DNA from: Pseudocercospora fijiensis CIRAD86
Lineage: Eukaryota; Ascomycota; Dothideomycetes; Mycosphaerellales; Mycosphaerellaceae
DNA length: 64,000 nucleotides
Direction: 5' to 3'
Assembly: GCF_000340215.1 (NCBI RefSeq)
Contig: NW_006921532.1
Span: forward strand, 9,205,172 to 9,269,171
Positions 46,668 through 58,230 of this stretch are shown piece after piece. A program made the translations under genes and the position numbers. The notes beneath the pieces are model-generated. The model saw only the letters and a program-made list of their open reading frames with translations, did not search any database and was not told the DNA's origin. Positions within the stretch are counted from its first letter, which is position 1. Each line of letters starts with the position of its first letter.

Positions 46668-47929
46668 CGCGGTAACCTAGAGTTTTCCCGCGGAGTAACG
46701 GATTTATAGATTTTAAGGATTTTTACTAACTTCTAGAGTTTGGATTTTCTTAACTTATTCGACTTAGGTTTACTAGAACAGTAGAGGAGAGAAACATAAT
46801 TTAGGATTAAGAAGAATTTTATTTAGGTATTTATAAGTAAGTATCGGGTCTCCGCCCGAAATTAGAAGGTTACCCTAGGACTACAACAAAAGTAATAATA
46901 ACACATCCGAAACCACCTAGAGCCTACTAGAAAACCCCCGGAAACCTTTACTCCTCTAGTAGACCTATACGATTGTTGCCGAGACGGAGGGCATTTAGAA
47001 CGCTACTAGAAAAGAGAGGTTAGCGAAAGAAAGTCGAAGGGCAACGAGGAACTTACGTCTAACTCTATTAAGCTACGATATTAGCGACGGTGTTCGTTAC
47101 CTCTAAGGCGACAGCGCTAAAACAACCGGTTAGCGGGGGTTTTATCGCGGGAAACGGGAATCTTACCTAGACAACAACCCCTACGGCTAGAGAGACTTAA
47201 GGGCTTTCTATACCTTAAGAACCTTAAGAAGCTCGGAGTGCTTCTCGGCGATATTAGCGCGGGTCGCGCGGGTATAGTTAGCGTAGGCTACGTAGGCTAT
47301 TTAAGGACTAAGTAGTTAGCGAGCGATTAGGCAAGGGGATCGCGATATCTTATAGTAGGGCGTAAGCAATTCTCTTACGAGCGCAATTAGCGTAAGCTCT
47401 CGAGCTAGAGGGCTTAGGAAAAGTTAGCGGACCCCGCGATAAATTAGCCGGAAACCTTACAGCTTAGTCGGCGTAGTCTTCGCCGGAGTTGCAGCAACTA
47501 ACATAGTAAATTCGACGAGCTATCTACGAAAAGTTAATTTTACGAAGGGAACCGAGGAGGAAGGGGAGGGACTTACGGTATTAGTAGTAGTAGTAGTAGT
47601 AGAAGTGTATATAGAAAAAAGAAGAAGAAGAAGAAGAAGGGAGAAATATTAATACTTATAGAAAGCGATACGGAAGTAAAGGTCGCGAAAGCAACGGAAG
47701 GCGCGAGTGCAAGTAAGGCGCGTTTTAGGAAGGGGTAAACAGCTTAAAGCCTAGGATACGGCAACCCCGACCGGAAAGTAGCGGAAACCCCGATCGCGAA
47801 GGAGGAAACTACGAGCGCGTCACTCTAGAGAAGCTTAGATAAGTGCAGATCTAATAGTTGAAGTAATAGCGATAGAAACTACGGGGGGCTTTCTGTCCCT
47901 ACTAAGGAAGGGGAGGAGGACGGGAGTAA
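46668..47929. other. 3' noncoding interior of the gypsy element with PPT
   Basis: About 1.26 kb between pol and the 3' LTR, unusually long and without a recognised frame. It has an AGT-repeat microsatellite (about 47,578-47,604), a GAA-repeat (about 47,617-47,640) and a polypurine tract, 47,904-47,926 (aaggaaggggaggagga then one C), abutting the LTR. Confidence 0.65.
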
Positions 47930-48116
47930 TATAAAGGGCTACGCCCTAGGTAGAAAGCGCTAGCCTTAGGCATTCGGCCTACGCGACTCTAACCCACTGC
48001 TTAGCGCTTAGCGCACCGCACAAAACTATTCGGATTCACGTAGATAGACTTAGCTCTTTATCGAACCTATTAAGTCTTACATCTAGCATCTGCGTACGCG
48101 TTGCTTACCCGTAACA
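47930..48116 (+). repeat. 3' LTR of the gypsy element
   Basis: 187 bp, matching the 5' LTR. It begins TATAAAGGGC (TG changed to TA) and ends CCCGTAACA, retaining CA. The two LTRs have lost opposite terminal dinucleotides. The duplication TAAGC follows at once. Confidence 0.95.
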
Positions 48117-50531
48117 TAAGCCCTAAATACTCCTAACTTGTCTATCTTAGACTAAGAGAGGAGATTGTATATACTAGTAGGAGCGAATACAATACCCTTT
48201 ATCTTATAGGGGAAAGGCTTACTGTCTTTATCGATAAGTAGGATAGTAACATTGCCTCCCCCTTAAACTTATAGGGTACCGTTAGCGTCTATAGTCCTAA
48301 GGTAGTACTAGAAGGAATATAGTTCGGTAAACTATTTAACATTGTTGCAAATATATATACTTATACCTCCGTCTAGTAGCTAGGTATCTAGATTAAGCTT
48401 GCTATCTAGAGTAGCGAGGATGTAAAATAGGGTTAGGTTAACTTCCTATATGCTAACAGTATTACAAGTACAAGTAGCGCCGCATCCTTTTCTAATATAT
48501 GTCCGTATAATCTCTTTATCTACCTCCTCCTTATTACTAAGCTTAGCTAGTTTAGAGAACTGCGAGTCGTTAGTATAGGTCTTAGAGGTAATTAAGGGAG
48601 ATAATATACTAGAGCATCGCGGCTTTTAGGTAGGGTTTTGCTCTTATACTTTAGTGTCTCGAGTCGTTATATCCTCGGAACGCTAACTAGTTATGCTTTG
48701 TTCGAGCTAGGTTACTTAATTATAAATGCGCCGAAGTTCTTCCTAATAACGATCGTATTTATCTAAGAATCGATCGACTATGTAGATACGAGCTAGTTTG
48801 TTATTGCCCTAAATATTGCGTTCGACTTAGAAGTAATAATTCGGGTTTTCGTATATAGAGGCAGTATCTAGGAGTTTTTACTTAGAGGACAGGTCGAAGA
48901 CTTTCTCTAGTTCTAGGATAGAGGCTTGTTCTCGAGCTTTCTATAAGGCTATAAGGAAATCGTCCTTATCTCTAAACGCTAGACAGGTCTAACTACTTAG
49001 CTTTAGTCGCTTAATAAATTTTATCTTATCTCTAACTACGAGGTATTAAGATTTAGGCTTAGATAAAGGCTAGTCCGATATCGAAGCTAGCTTGTCTCTA
49101 CCGTCCTTCTTAGTAGGCATCTTCTTAGGGTACTTCGTCTAGCATTTACTTTTATCGTAGTTGCCCTATTTCCCGTAGTAGTCTAGCTTCTTACGTTCCT
49201 TCTTGTTGCTAGAGTTCTTATCGGAGCTTTTATTAGAGCTCTTGTTATAGGAGCCTTTATTGCTATTATAGTTGCGCTTTAGGTTCTTAGCTACTTTAGT
49301 TTTCTTCTTCTAAAGAACCCGGGTCTCTTCGCTAAGTAGTTAAGTCTTAAGAGATTCGACTATAAAGATAGTACCTATATCGTAAGCGCGATTATATACT
49401 GCTTTATAGTCGTTATATTCTCTTCCTAAGCCTTTAAGTGTAACTAATATAAACTCTTTATTAGAGACTCGGCTAGGATCTCCTATAATATTACGTATCT
49501 CTAGTCGCTATAGAGTACGATCGTTAAGGTAATTAGATATACTATCGTAATAGAACTCTCGAGTAGTATGCTATTTATAAGTAGCGTCCTAAAGACGACG
49601 TAACTTACTCTTCTAGCAATGCTTTAAGATAGCTTCGTAGAACACCTTTAGTTTATCGGTCTCAGGAATAGAGCTATAAATAGATAGATATACCTTAGAT
49701 ACAAGCTAGGAGAGGCATTCTCTCTTACGTTTAGAGTATTTGTCGTAGATGTCTTTCTTCGTCTAATACTTAAGCGTCTCGGCTCGGAACTCTTATAGCG
49801 CAAATTTATATTCTACTAAGACTTCCGCCTTCTACTCTAGATCGAGGAGGCGGGCTAACTTTATAAAGCCGAGTTAAGTCGTAATCTCTTCGCGAGTTAG
49901 GCAGATAGGAATTTCGGGTTTAATAGGTATATTCTCGGTACCCTTAATAAGGCTCTTAAAGTTCTTTACTTAGGCTCTAGTTTAGGTAATGCGATCCTAA
50001 GTAGGAAGTTAGTCTTACGTTACGAGTATTTTATCGCTATTACTGTCGACTAGAGTCGTAGAAGTATAAGAAGTAGAAGCCGTTATAGCTAATTGCGTTA
50101 CGAGTTACGGGCCGTGCGCTAAGAATTCCGCTGTTACGGGTTACAGGCCGTATATAGGATGTTAGATCTAAGTTTCTCTTTGCCGAGCCGTACCTAGACC
50201 CCTTTCTACCTTTTATAGTAGAGACTTTCTACCTCTTATAGTAGAGTTCCTTAGATCAAACGTAAAGTGAGACACAAGGGGAATTTTGCTAGTTAGGGTT
50301 GCTAACTGAATTGAAACGATCGAGGACAATTAGTCTTTACAATTTCAGCTTTCGGAGGATATTAGATCGTACGGAAGCGAGGGCTCAACCTATTGAAGCT
50401 GTATATAAAAAGGGAACTGAGTCTAATAATCAGTCTATCTACGCTATCTACAGGCCTTTAGTATCTCCTATACTGTTTGCCTGTTTGCTCACTGTTTTAG
50501 TGAGAAGGTGTAAGAAGAGTCTTAGACAACA
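48117..50531 (-). mobile_element. Ty1/copia relic, right piece (gag, protease, 5' end)
   Basis: Minus-strand reading through RIP stops gives a copia Gag (about 50,000-49,230). A damaged zinc knuckle follows (KLDYYGKQGNYDKSKC at 49,195-49,142, first Cys pair now Tyr), then the protease motif LLDGGISIYICNN (48,379-48,341), where copia usually has LDSGAS. The frame then runs towards pre-integrase and is interrupted at 48,121 by the gypsy insertion. The outermost 50,290-50,531 is not RIP-mutated, has a TATA-like tttttatata on the minus strand, and starts TGTTGTCTAAG at 50,531; it may be the 5' LTR, though no second LTR copy exists here to confirm it. Confidence 0.75.
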
Positions 50532-51065
50532 CCGTTCCCGCAGAAGTTCGCGAGTCCGAATCTTTCGCCCAAGATCAAGCCACCCAAGCCTCATGCGAAC
50601 AAGTTTTGGCCATCTCCAACGTACACCGCAGCACCAATTACTGCTCCCAAACAGCCATTGAAGCTGAAGTACAAGTCAGACACATCATCATCGAAATCCA
50701 GCAATTCCGGTGATGACGACAACATCGAGGTAGTACGAGTTGTAGAGGTCAAGCCCGATAGTGCCGCCAGCAGCCATGCTGCAAGCTGGGCCGGCAAATC
50801 GCTCAAGGAGATACATACTCTAATGGACGAGCGGGCAAGATTGGCTGCCATCACGAGCGTTGCGAGCGACGTCTCGCCAAAAGAAGTCCTCGTCCTTCCA
50901 GACAGCGAGGACGAATCATACGAATTGATCCCGTCGAGAAGACGTAGCGCTAGCTCTGGCTCTAGCAAGCAAAAGAAGCACAAGGGCGGGATCTACGATC
51001 TCGAAGACCTCGTCGCAAGGTGTAAGCATTACGTTCAGCCCTCGGTAACACGACCAGACTGCTGA
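50532..51065 (+). pseudogene. 5'-truncated gene remnant at transposon border
   Basis: An intact frame enters from the transposon edge and ends at TGA 51063-51065. A plausible acceptor (TTCCCGCAG) at about 50,541 precedes KFASPNLSPKIKPPKPH. The protein continues as a Lys/Pro-rich then Ser/Asp-rich sequence with VEVKPDSAASSHAASWAGKS, VLVLPDSEDESYELIPSRR and a Lys-rich end, perhaps disordered and nuclear. There is no in-frame ATG before the copia edge, so the promoter and first exon appear to be lost or displaced. Expression is doubtful. No family recognised. Confidence 0.45.
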
Positions 51066-52052
51066 CAACGTTGTAGCCATGCGAAAGAGGCGGTATGCGT
51101 ATATATGAAACGGAAAAAGGTTCACATCATCAGAATTCTCCAGGACTGCACGGGTCTGCGCATTTGTTAAGGAACGCTCCTTGGCCTATTTCAATATTTT
51201 TTCGGCATGTAAGCTGGCGGACATGGCAGTGATTGCCAAGCACTTTTCCTTCCAATAAGAGATGATTACGATATTTTATTTTCGATCTACAGAATTACCT
51301 TGACACTCGATTTCTTTCAACCCGCCTCTGCATTTCTCACTCTCCTGATTGCGAATCGACCGGGCAGTCCTACTCCTTACGTCCAGTCATCCCATTGTGC
51401 ACGCAAAAAGCCGGAAGACCATACTTCCACTTTTCCTGCCAATGTGCTGTGTATACGGCGTGCGAGGCTGAGGAGGCAGGAGGCAGAGAAGGATGTGCTG
51501 TGTATACGGCGTACGAGGCTGAGGAGGCAGGAGGCAGAGAAGGATGTGCTGGTATACGGCGTACGTACGAGGCTGAGGAGGCAGAGCAGAGAAGGATGTG
51601 CTGGTATACGGCGTACGAGGCTGAGGAGGCAGAGCAGAGAAGACGTTCGTCGCCATGGCTTCCCAATACAGTTTAGTGGAGTTTCGTAAGGTGGGGCGCC
51701 TTGCTTGGAAGGGCAACCGATGCGCACTCACTTCGCAGCGCGCTCCTTTCCTGCTTCAACATCTCATGTGCGGAGCAACAAGCCGTCTCAAACTGCCCTT
51801 TGTCAAGTTTGGTCCTTTCTATGCCCTCATGCTGTACTTTCTGTTGGTGACTATTGCTGCCCTTGCCCGATTCCATCTGCAGCCACCACAATAGCAAGTA
51901 TATTATTCTCCTCGGCTTCCTGCTGTCAACTTCTCTTCACTCAATTCGCACTTTCTTCTTATCTCAGCACGAAATACTGATACTTCAGCCTCGCCGGACT
52001 TTTGCGGCGTTAATCTTAACAGATTGCGTTTCATATCACCGCCACAAGCATA
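51066..52052. other. Intergenic with minisatellite
   Basis: It holds the minisatellite at 51,443-51,643 and the CYP505 promoter. Overlapping frames on both strands here come from the minisatellite period and carry no family features. Confidence 0.5.
51443..51643. repeat. 51-bp minisatellite, 4 copies
   Basis: The unit tgtgctgtgtatacggcg... (51 bp, ending cagagaagga) occurs four times. Copies 1 and 2 are nearly identical. Copies 3 and 4 share a tgtgctggtatac variant and a shortened ggcagagcag part; copy 3 also has a local cgta duplication. It is not RIP-mutated. Confidence 0.95.
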
Positions 52053-55000
52053 ATGAGCAAAAGCCCCAGAGACAACATTCCTTCGCCGCCCGGCTTGCCA
52101 ATTGTTGGCAACTTGCTTGATATTCAAGATGAAGTGCCAATCAGAGGCCTTGAGAACATTGCGGATACATATGGCGGAATGTTTAAATTAAACATCATGG
52201 GCCGAGAAAGGCTGTTCGCCGCGAATGTGGCCCTTCTGGACGAACTATGCGACGAATCACGATTTTGGAAGGCGCCTGGAGATGGACTGAATCCATTGAA
52301 TCAGGGTGGTGGTGGTGGCTCGAAGGGTCTTTTCACTGCGGAAAGCGAAGAGACCATGGATTGGCAGCTGGCTCACAGGATCCTGATGCCAGCTTTTGGG
52401 CCACTGGCAATCCAGGACATGTTTGACGAGATGCATGACATCGCTTCGCAGCTTGTCCTCAAATGGGCGCGACTAGGACCATCCTACTCAATACTAGTAA
52501 CATCAGATTTCACGCGATTGACCTTGGACACAATAGCTCTTTGCGCAATGGACTATCGCTTCAACAGCTTCTACCAAGACGAACTTCATCCATTCGTGCA
52601 AGCTATGAACACATCGCTAGCATTTTCCTCGGACAGGACGAAGCTCGGAAGCATCGTCAAAAGACTCCTGCCCTGGGATAAGAGTATACAGAAGCTGGCG
52701 GCTGACAGGCAATACATGACCTCCGTGTCAAAAGAGCTCGTGGAGCTGAGGCGAAATAACCCAACGAACAAGCGAGACCTTCTCAACGCAATGGTTCTAG
52801 GCAAAGATCCAAATACCAGCGAGAAAATGAGCGATGGACTCATTGCCTCGAACATGACCACATTCTTGGTAAGCGTCGACTTTGGAGACTTTGATGGTTT
52901 CTGAACCATTTTCTGACATTCCACTTCTATCTTCAGATCGCGGGACACGAGACCACTAGCGGCCTCCTCAGCTTCGCTTTCTTGTTCTTGCTTCAGCATC
53001 CAGACGCATATTTCAAAGCACAACAGGAAGTCGACCGCGTTTTGGGTCGTGGCAAAATTGAAGTCAGGCATTTACAGGAGCTGAAATATATTGATGCGGT
53101 GTTCCGAGAGACCTTGAGATTGTGTCCGACTGCGCCAGCTTTCACACGCAGCATTCGCAAAGACAATCCCAATGACGTGGAAGAGCTCCTTGGCGGCAAG
53201 TACGCAATCAATCGAGATGATAAAGTGCTCTGTCTGCTTTCGAAGTGTCAGCGCGATCCCGAGGTGTATGGGGAGGATGCGAACGACTTCAAGCCAGAGC
53301 GTATGCTAGGTGACGCATTCAACAAGCTGCCAAAGTCCGCATGGAAACCTTTTGGCACTGGACTGCGCTCCTGCATCGGCCGAGCCTTTGCGTGGCAGGA
53401 GGCCCAGCTTGCAATGGCGATGATATTACAAAACTTCAACATCAGACTGGATGATCCTGGCTATCAGATGCGAATCAAGCAGACCTTGACGATCAAGCCT
53501 GAGGGCCTTTACATGCGTGCCACCCTTCGAGACGGTATTTCCGCCGCGACTCTTCAAACAGCGCTTGCCTCGTCTCCAGACGCAGTCAGGTCTGCGATCG
53601 AGGACACGATCAGCAGAGCTGACAGTGGAATGGAAGATGCGAAACCGATGACCATCCTGTATGGTAGCAATACAGGCGAGTCTCTCCCTTTGGGAAGCCA
53701 CGGTCCCTATATGACCAATACTGACATTCGGATCTAGGCACATGCACAGCTCTGGCTCAAAAGCTTTCTCTCGAAGGTCGCCGACATGGGTTCGACGCTC
53801 GAGTGATGGAGCTCAACGATGCCGTGGATGCAATACCAAGAGATGGACAGCCTGTAGTATTGATCACTGCTTCTTATGAAGGACAACCAACGGACAACGC
53901 GGCCCAGTTCGTGAAGTGGCTTGAAGTCATGCCTCCTGGCGAGAGCCGATTTGAGGGAGTCAATTTTGCTGTCTTTGGCTGTGGTCACCGAGACTGGACA
54001 GGGACATTTCACAGGATCCCGAAACTTGTCGACGAACTTTTCAAGAAGCATGGTGCAACGCAAACTGTCAGGGCAGTGAGTTCAGCGAGATTGTTCGCTT
54101 CGGTGATGATTTGCTAACGTTGCGCTTGTCGTGCACAGGGATTTGCAGATGCCGCCGCTGGCGATATCTTTTCGCAGTTTGAAGATTGGACTGACCGTTC
54201 ATTTTGGCCAAGCGTCTCGCCATCATCGGGAGCAGCTCAAGAAGCACCAGAGCTGGAAATGGACGTCGCCACTCGTGAGAGAAGCACGTACCTTCGCCAA
54301 GATGTTAGGAAGGGCATCGTAAAGAGTTCGTGGTGCTTGACAGCAGATGGTGAGCCAGAGAAGCGTCATCTCGAGATCAAGCTGCCAGATAACATGACAT
54401 ACGAAGCAGGAGGTGAGCAAGAATTCTGCCACACCATGGTGTCCCGCTGACCTTCTTAGACTATCTGGCCATTCTGCCTCTCAATCCTCAGCAAACAGTG
54501 ACTCGAGTCATGAAGCATTTCAAGATCTCTGCCTTGGCCACGACTACGATCAAGCCTGGCGCTGCAACATTCCTGCCAACTGGCGTGCCTTTGTCCATCG
54601 TGGAGCTCCTGAAAGGGTTTGTCGAGCTGTCCTTGCCTGCGACGAAGAGAGATATACAGGCTTGCATTGCATGCACCAGCGACACGACGGAGAAAGAGGA
54701 ACTTCGCGCTCTGCAGTCGGAAAGCGCTTTTCGAGAATTGGATGAAAGCCATGTCTCGTTACTGGATCTTCTTGAGCGATACACAAGTATTGGGTTGGGG
54801 TTCAACACCTTCATCGCTATGCTGCAGCCACTCAAGCCTCGCTTGTACTCGATCTCTTCCTCACCGTTAGTCGATGCCACCTCATGCACAGTAACCTACG
54901 GTGTCATCGACGAAGACGCGAAGAGCGGAAACGGTCGCTACGTGGGAGTCACCGGCTCTTACTTATCTGGTCTTATGACTGGTGATGAGATACTCGTCTC

Positions 55001-55523
55001 TGTCCGCGCTACAAACAGGTACTTTCATTTGCCGGCCGAGATTTCACAAACACCAATTCTGATGTTCGGCGCCGGTACCGGCATTGCACCTTTCCGCGGC
55101 TTCATCCAAGAAAGGGCTCAGCAGATTGCTGCCGGACGCTCGCTCGCTCCTGCCATCATGTACATGGGCTGTCGCTCCTCGTCAAGCGATCGTCTCTACT
55201 CTGACGAGATGGACAAGTGGGTCAAGCATGGCGTTGTTGATATCAGATATGCTTTCAGTCAAGAAAGTCACGCATCGGAAGGCTGCAAATACATCCAAGA
55301 TCGCATGTGGAAGGAGCGGGAAGATGTCATCAGACTGTGGCGAGATGGCGCCAAGGTCTTCGTTTGCGGCGGTCCAGCAGTGTGCGAAGGCCTCGGCGAC
55401 GTTTCACGAAAGCTCTTGCTTGAGAGCATGAAGTCGAGGGGACAGGAAATGTCGGAGAAAGAGGCCGAACTGTGGTTTCGGGAGAGGAGGAATGTGCGAT
55501 ATGTGGTCGATGTCTTTGCTTAG
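52053..55523 (+). CDS. Self-sufficient cytochrome P450-reductase fusion (CYP505)
   Basis: A P450foxy/BM3-type enzyme that hydroxylates fatty acids (or related chains) near the omega end using NADPH, with P450 and reductase on one chain. Exons 52053-52868, 52937-53675, 53738-54075, 54139-54412 and 54460-55523 sum to 3,231 nt, 1,076 aa, the family length. P450: PPGLPIVGNL, AGHETTSG (274-281), ETLR (330-333), haem loop FGTGLRSCIG with Cys about 418. FMN domain from MTILYGSNTGTCTALAQ, with ITASYEGQPTDNA. FAD/NADPH reductase: RLYSISSSP, GAGTGIAPFRGF, YMGCRSSSSDRLY and C-terminal NVRYVVDVFA. No N-terminal membrane anchor, so soluble. Intron 2 (53,676-53,737) has a GC-AG rather than GT-AG boundary. 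All key residues are present. Confidence 0.93.
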
Positions 55524-56379
55524 CGGCTTGATCTTTCGGGTTGCTTTCACGTTGAAGTTGGACTTCGGAGTCGGAGAGGGCACATTTGATGTACAGCCTT
55601 CATCTCTTACTCATAAGCAGCAATCCGTGGTGCATGTGTGGTCTGCGAGAGTGTGACGTTGGTTGAAGAGAAAGTCAAGCACGGCCGCCACGCCCGGCTT
55701 CCTTCAAATGGATCGGTCTTGGCACAACCTTGAGTGCTTGTCGTCATTTGGCCTTGAGAGATCCATGTAGCGTACCTGTGAATTGGGAGGGGGGAAGATG
55801 TTTGGATATGTCCAGATGCCCTGCAGACGAGGCCGCGCTGAGGACTCATCCGTTCGCTGCAACGCCGCGCTGACTAACGGCATTGAAGAATGTCTCCTTC
55901 CGCCCATATAACTTTGTTCCTGCTCCAACCTGAGGACACACAGACATATATCCTGCTCCAACTACTGTCGTCGTCTTCTCTTAGACTGACAAGACAGATT
56001 TCAGCATCAGCAAATATCGGTCACATCTGTGAAGGGGTAACATCTAGCCAGCAATCAGAACGAGTACCTCAATAGCACTGTCCATCAATTCTCAGCCAGC
56101 ATCGTGACGACAGCGACGCATTTCTGGACCGTTCTCGACATCGAATCCGACCAATTGCTGCCATAGCGACACATCGGCATCTATCCAAGAGCACAAAATC
56201 TCACAGGCAACATCCCAGCCAAAGCGAATATCCAAAGACGACATCCCAGAAGCATCAAATTCCTAGAATCGGCGGCAAATTCTGTGATCCTCGACGCTGT
56301 TACACTCGTTGAATACGTTTTAAGTGCTTGATGCTTAGAGAGCATCCCAGGAATCAGTCGAACAGCAGCAGCGGCAAAA
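55524..56379. other. Intergenic, MFS transporter promoter side
   Basis: About 860 bp between two plus-strand genes. The region before 56,380 is likely the 5' UTR and promoter of the transporter. No repeat, RNA gene or definite site seen. Confidence 0.4.
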
Positions 56380-58230
56380 ATGCCGTCCATGTTCAAGTTC
56401 CTCAACCCGTACGTTCAAGAACGCTCGCTATGGCTGAAGGAGGTACACTTGAAGAACTTGCGCTGACAACGTAACAGATTCGCCAAACATGATGCATCGG
56501 AATTCGAAGGCGTTCTCGTCCCAATGGAGCTGTGAGTATTGATAGAAATTCGATCTTGCTGATGCGTCCCTAACCACTGATGTAAATGCAGAGCACGACA
56601 CATTTCTGTCTCTGAACCCGGCTTTATTCCCAGCAGGAGAAGCAGTACTGCAACGGATTCAAAAGCAAGCTCCGAGAAGGACGCGGAGAAAGGCTCAGAG
56701 CAAGATATGCCTCCGTACGCCGGAGAACAAGCAGGACCAGTCCTTTCCTTGGAAAGTCTGAAAGCAGAAGTGGAATCAGACCTTGCAGCCGGCCACAATG
56801 CGGCCTATGACAAGAAGTCCACAGTTATCAACAAGGCGATCCAAGACATCGGCATGGGACGTTATCAGTGGCAGTTGTTCACTCTATGTGGGTTTGGCTG
56901 GCTCGCGGACAATCTCTGGTTGCAAGGCGTAGCTCTTACTCTGCCCAGCCTTTCGGCCGAATTTGGTGTCAGCGACACTCAAGTCCGCTACACGACGCTC
57001 AGTCTCTTTCTTGGGCTGTGCATTGGTGCATCGTTCTGGGGCATTGTTTCGGATGTGATCGGACGCCGACTCGCTTTCAACTTCACTCTCCTGCTCGCTG
57101 GTGTCTTCGGACTTGCAGCTGGAGGCGCACCCAATTGGATTGGAACCTGCGCGCTGTATGCAGGCATTGGTCTTGGAGTTGGTGGCAATCTTCCTGTCGA
57201 TGGCGCACTGTTCTTGGAGTTCCTGCCCTTCGCCAGCGGCAATCTCCTCACTTTGCTCTCGGTCTGGTGGCCTGTTGGGCAGCTGATCTCCTCGCTGCTC
57301 GCCTGGGCACTCATCCCCAACTATCCAGACAATTGGGGCTGGAGGTACCTCGTCCTTACTCTGGGCGCCATCACCTTTGCGATGTTCCTCTGTCGCTTCT
57401 TCCTCTTCCACCTCTTCGAATCGCCAAAATTCCTCCTCTCTCGTGGCCGCCAAGCTGAAGCCGTAGCTGTCGTCCACGGAATCGCATACTTCAACGGCTC
57501 CAAGACCTGGTTGACAGAAGACATTCTGAACGCCATCGGCGGAAATCCAGAAGACGTCGACGATGCAAAGCTATCTACCGGCGAAATCATCAAACGCCAA
57601 CTCTCCAAGTTCAGCGGAGAACGCATGGGACCTCTCTTTCACGGCAAGAGACTCGCCATCAGCACAGTCCTAATTTGGTTCACGTGGACAACGATCGGGA
57701 TGGGTTACCCACTCTTCAACGCCTTCCTCCCACAATACCTCTCCCAAGCCGGCGGCGGAAGCAGCCCAAGCATCTCCCAAACCTACCGCGACTACACCAT
57801 AACCTCCATCGTCGGCGTCCCCGGCTCCATCCTCGCCTGCTGGACCGTCAACATCCCTTACATCGGCCGCAAAGGCACCATGGCCATTTCCACCCTCCTC
57901 TCAGGAATCTTCCTAATCCTCTTCACCCGAGCCACATCATCCGGCTACCAACTCGCAATGTCATCCATGGAAGCCTTCTTCCAAAACATCATGTACGGAG
58001 TCCTATACGCTTACACGCCCGAAGTATTCCCCGCCCCGAACCGCGGCACTGGGACGGGAATCTCAAGTTTTTTGAATCGTCTTGCGGGACTTTGTGCTCC
58101 GATCGTGGCTGTCAATGCTGGAGGAACTGATCCCAAGGCTCCGATTTATGCTAGTGCGGGATTGTTTTTTGCCGCGTTTTTGGCTATGTTGGTTTTGCCC
58201 ATTGAGACGAGGGGACGGCAGAGTTTGTGA
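56380..58230 (+). CDS. MFS transporter, SV2/sugar-transporter-like
   Basis: A plasma-membrane 12-helix proton-coupled or facilitative carrier; substrate not predictable. Exons 56380-56408 (MPSMFKFLN), 56478-56531 and 56592-58230 join in frame (CC|A, CT|A) to 1,722 nt, 573 aa. A cytosolic N-terminus of about 120 residues is followed by TM1 (LFTLCGFGWLADNLWLQGVA), a G-R-R loop after TM2 (VIGRRLAF), and a TM4 region with LGVGGNLPVDGALFLEF. That pattern is shared with SV2-related and metabolite:H+ symporters. A central loop (about 310-370) and six more helices follow. Starting at 56707 would miss the well-spliced N-terminus. It lies 3' of the CYP505 gene on the same strand, but co-function is unproven. 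Confidence 0.87.

Larger units (their letters stand above)
41451..48116 (+). mobile_element. Full-length Ty3/gypsy chromovirus, RIP-inactivated
   Basis: A 6,666-bp LTR retrotransposon with 187-bp LTRs at 41451-41637 and 47930-48116, gag, then pol in the order protease, RT, RNase H, integrase, chromodomain. It is flanked by the 5-bp target duplication TAAGC (41446-41450 and 48117-48121). A purine-rich tract sits next to the 3' LTR. Many CAG, CAA and TGG codons are now TAG or TAA, and Cys codons TGC have become TAC, so it cannot encode functional proteins. It is inserted in the minus-strand copia relic. No convincing tRNA primer-binding site follows the 5' LTR (TTAGGTTCGATC); it may be mutated, or the element may be self-priming. 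Confidence 0.93.

Noticed and set aside
50290..50531. A confirmed copia LTR with target duplication
   Set aside because: Only one copy is present, the opposite element end is deleted, and no primer-binding site is clear; kept only as a possibility in the copia entry.
51370..51731. Overlapping Cys/Ser-rich frames on both strands
   Set aside because: They arise from the 51-bp minisatellite, whose period is a multiple of three and keeps several frames open.
56868..57477. Frames of about 196 codons on both strands inside the MFS gene
   Set aside because: Shadows of a strongly hydrophobic, well-supported transporter frame.
52053..58230. A secondary-metabolite cluster formed by CYP505 and the MFS gene
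   Set aside because: No backbone synthase, regulator or tailoring enzymes adjoin them; two neighbouring genes are not enough.
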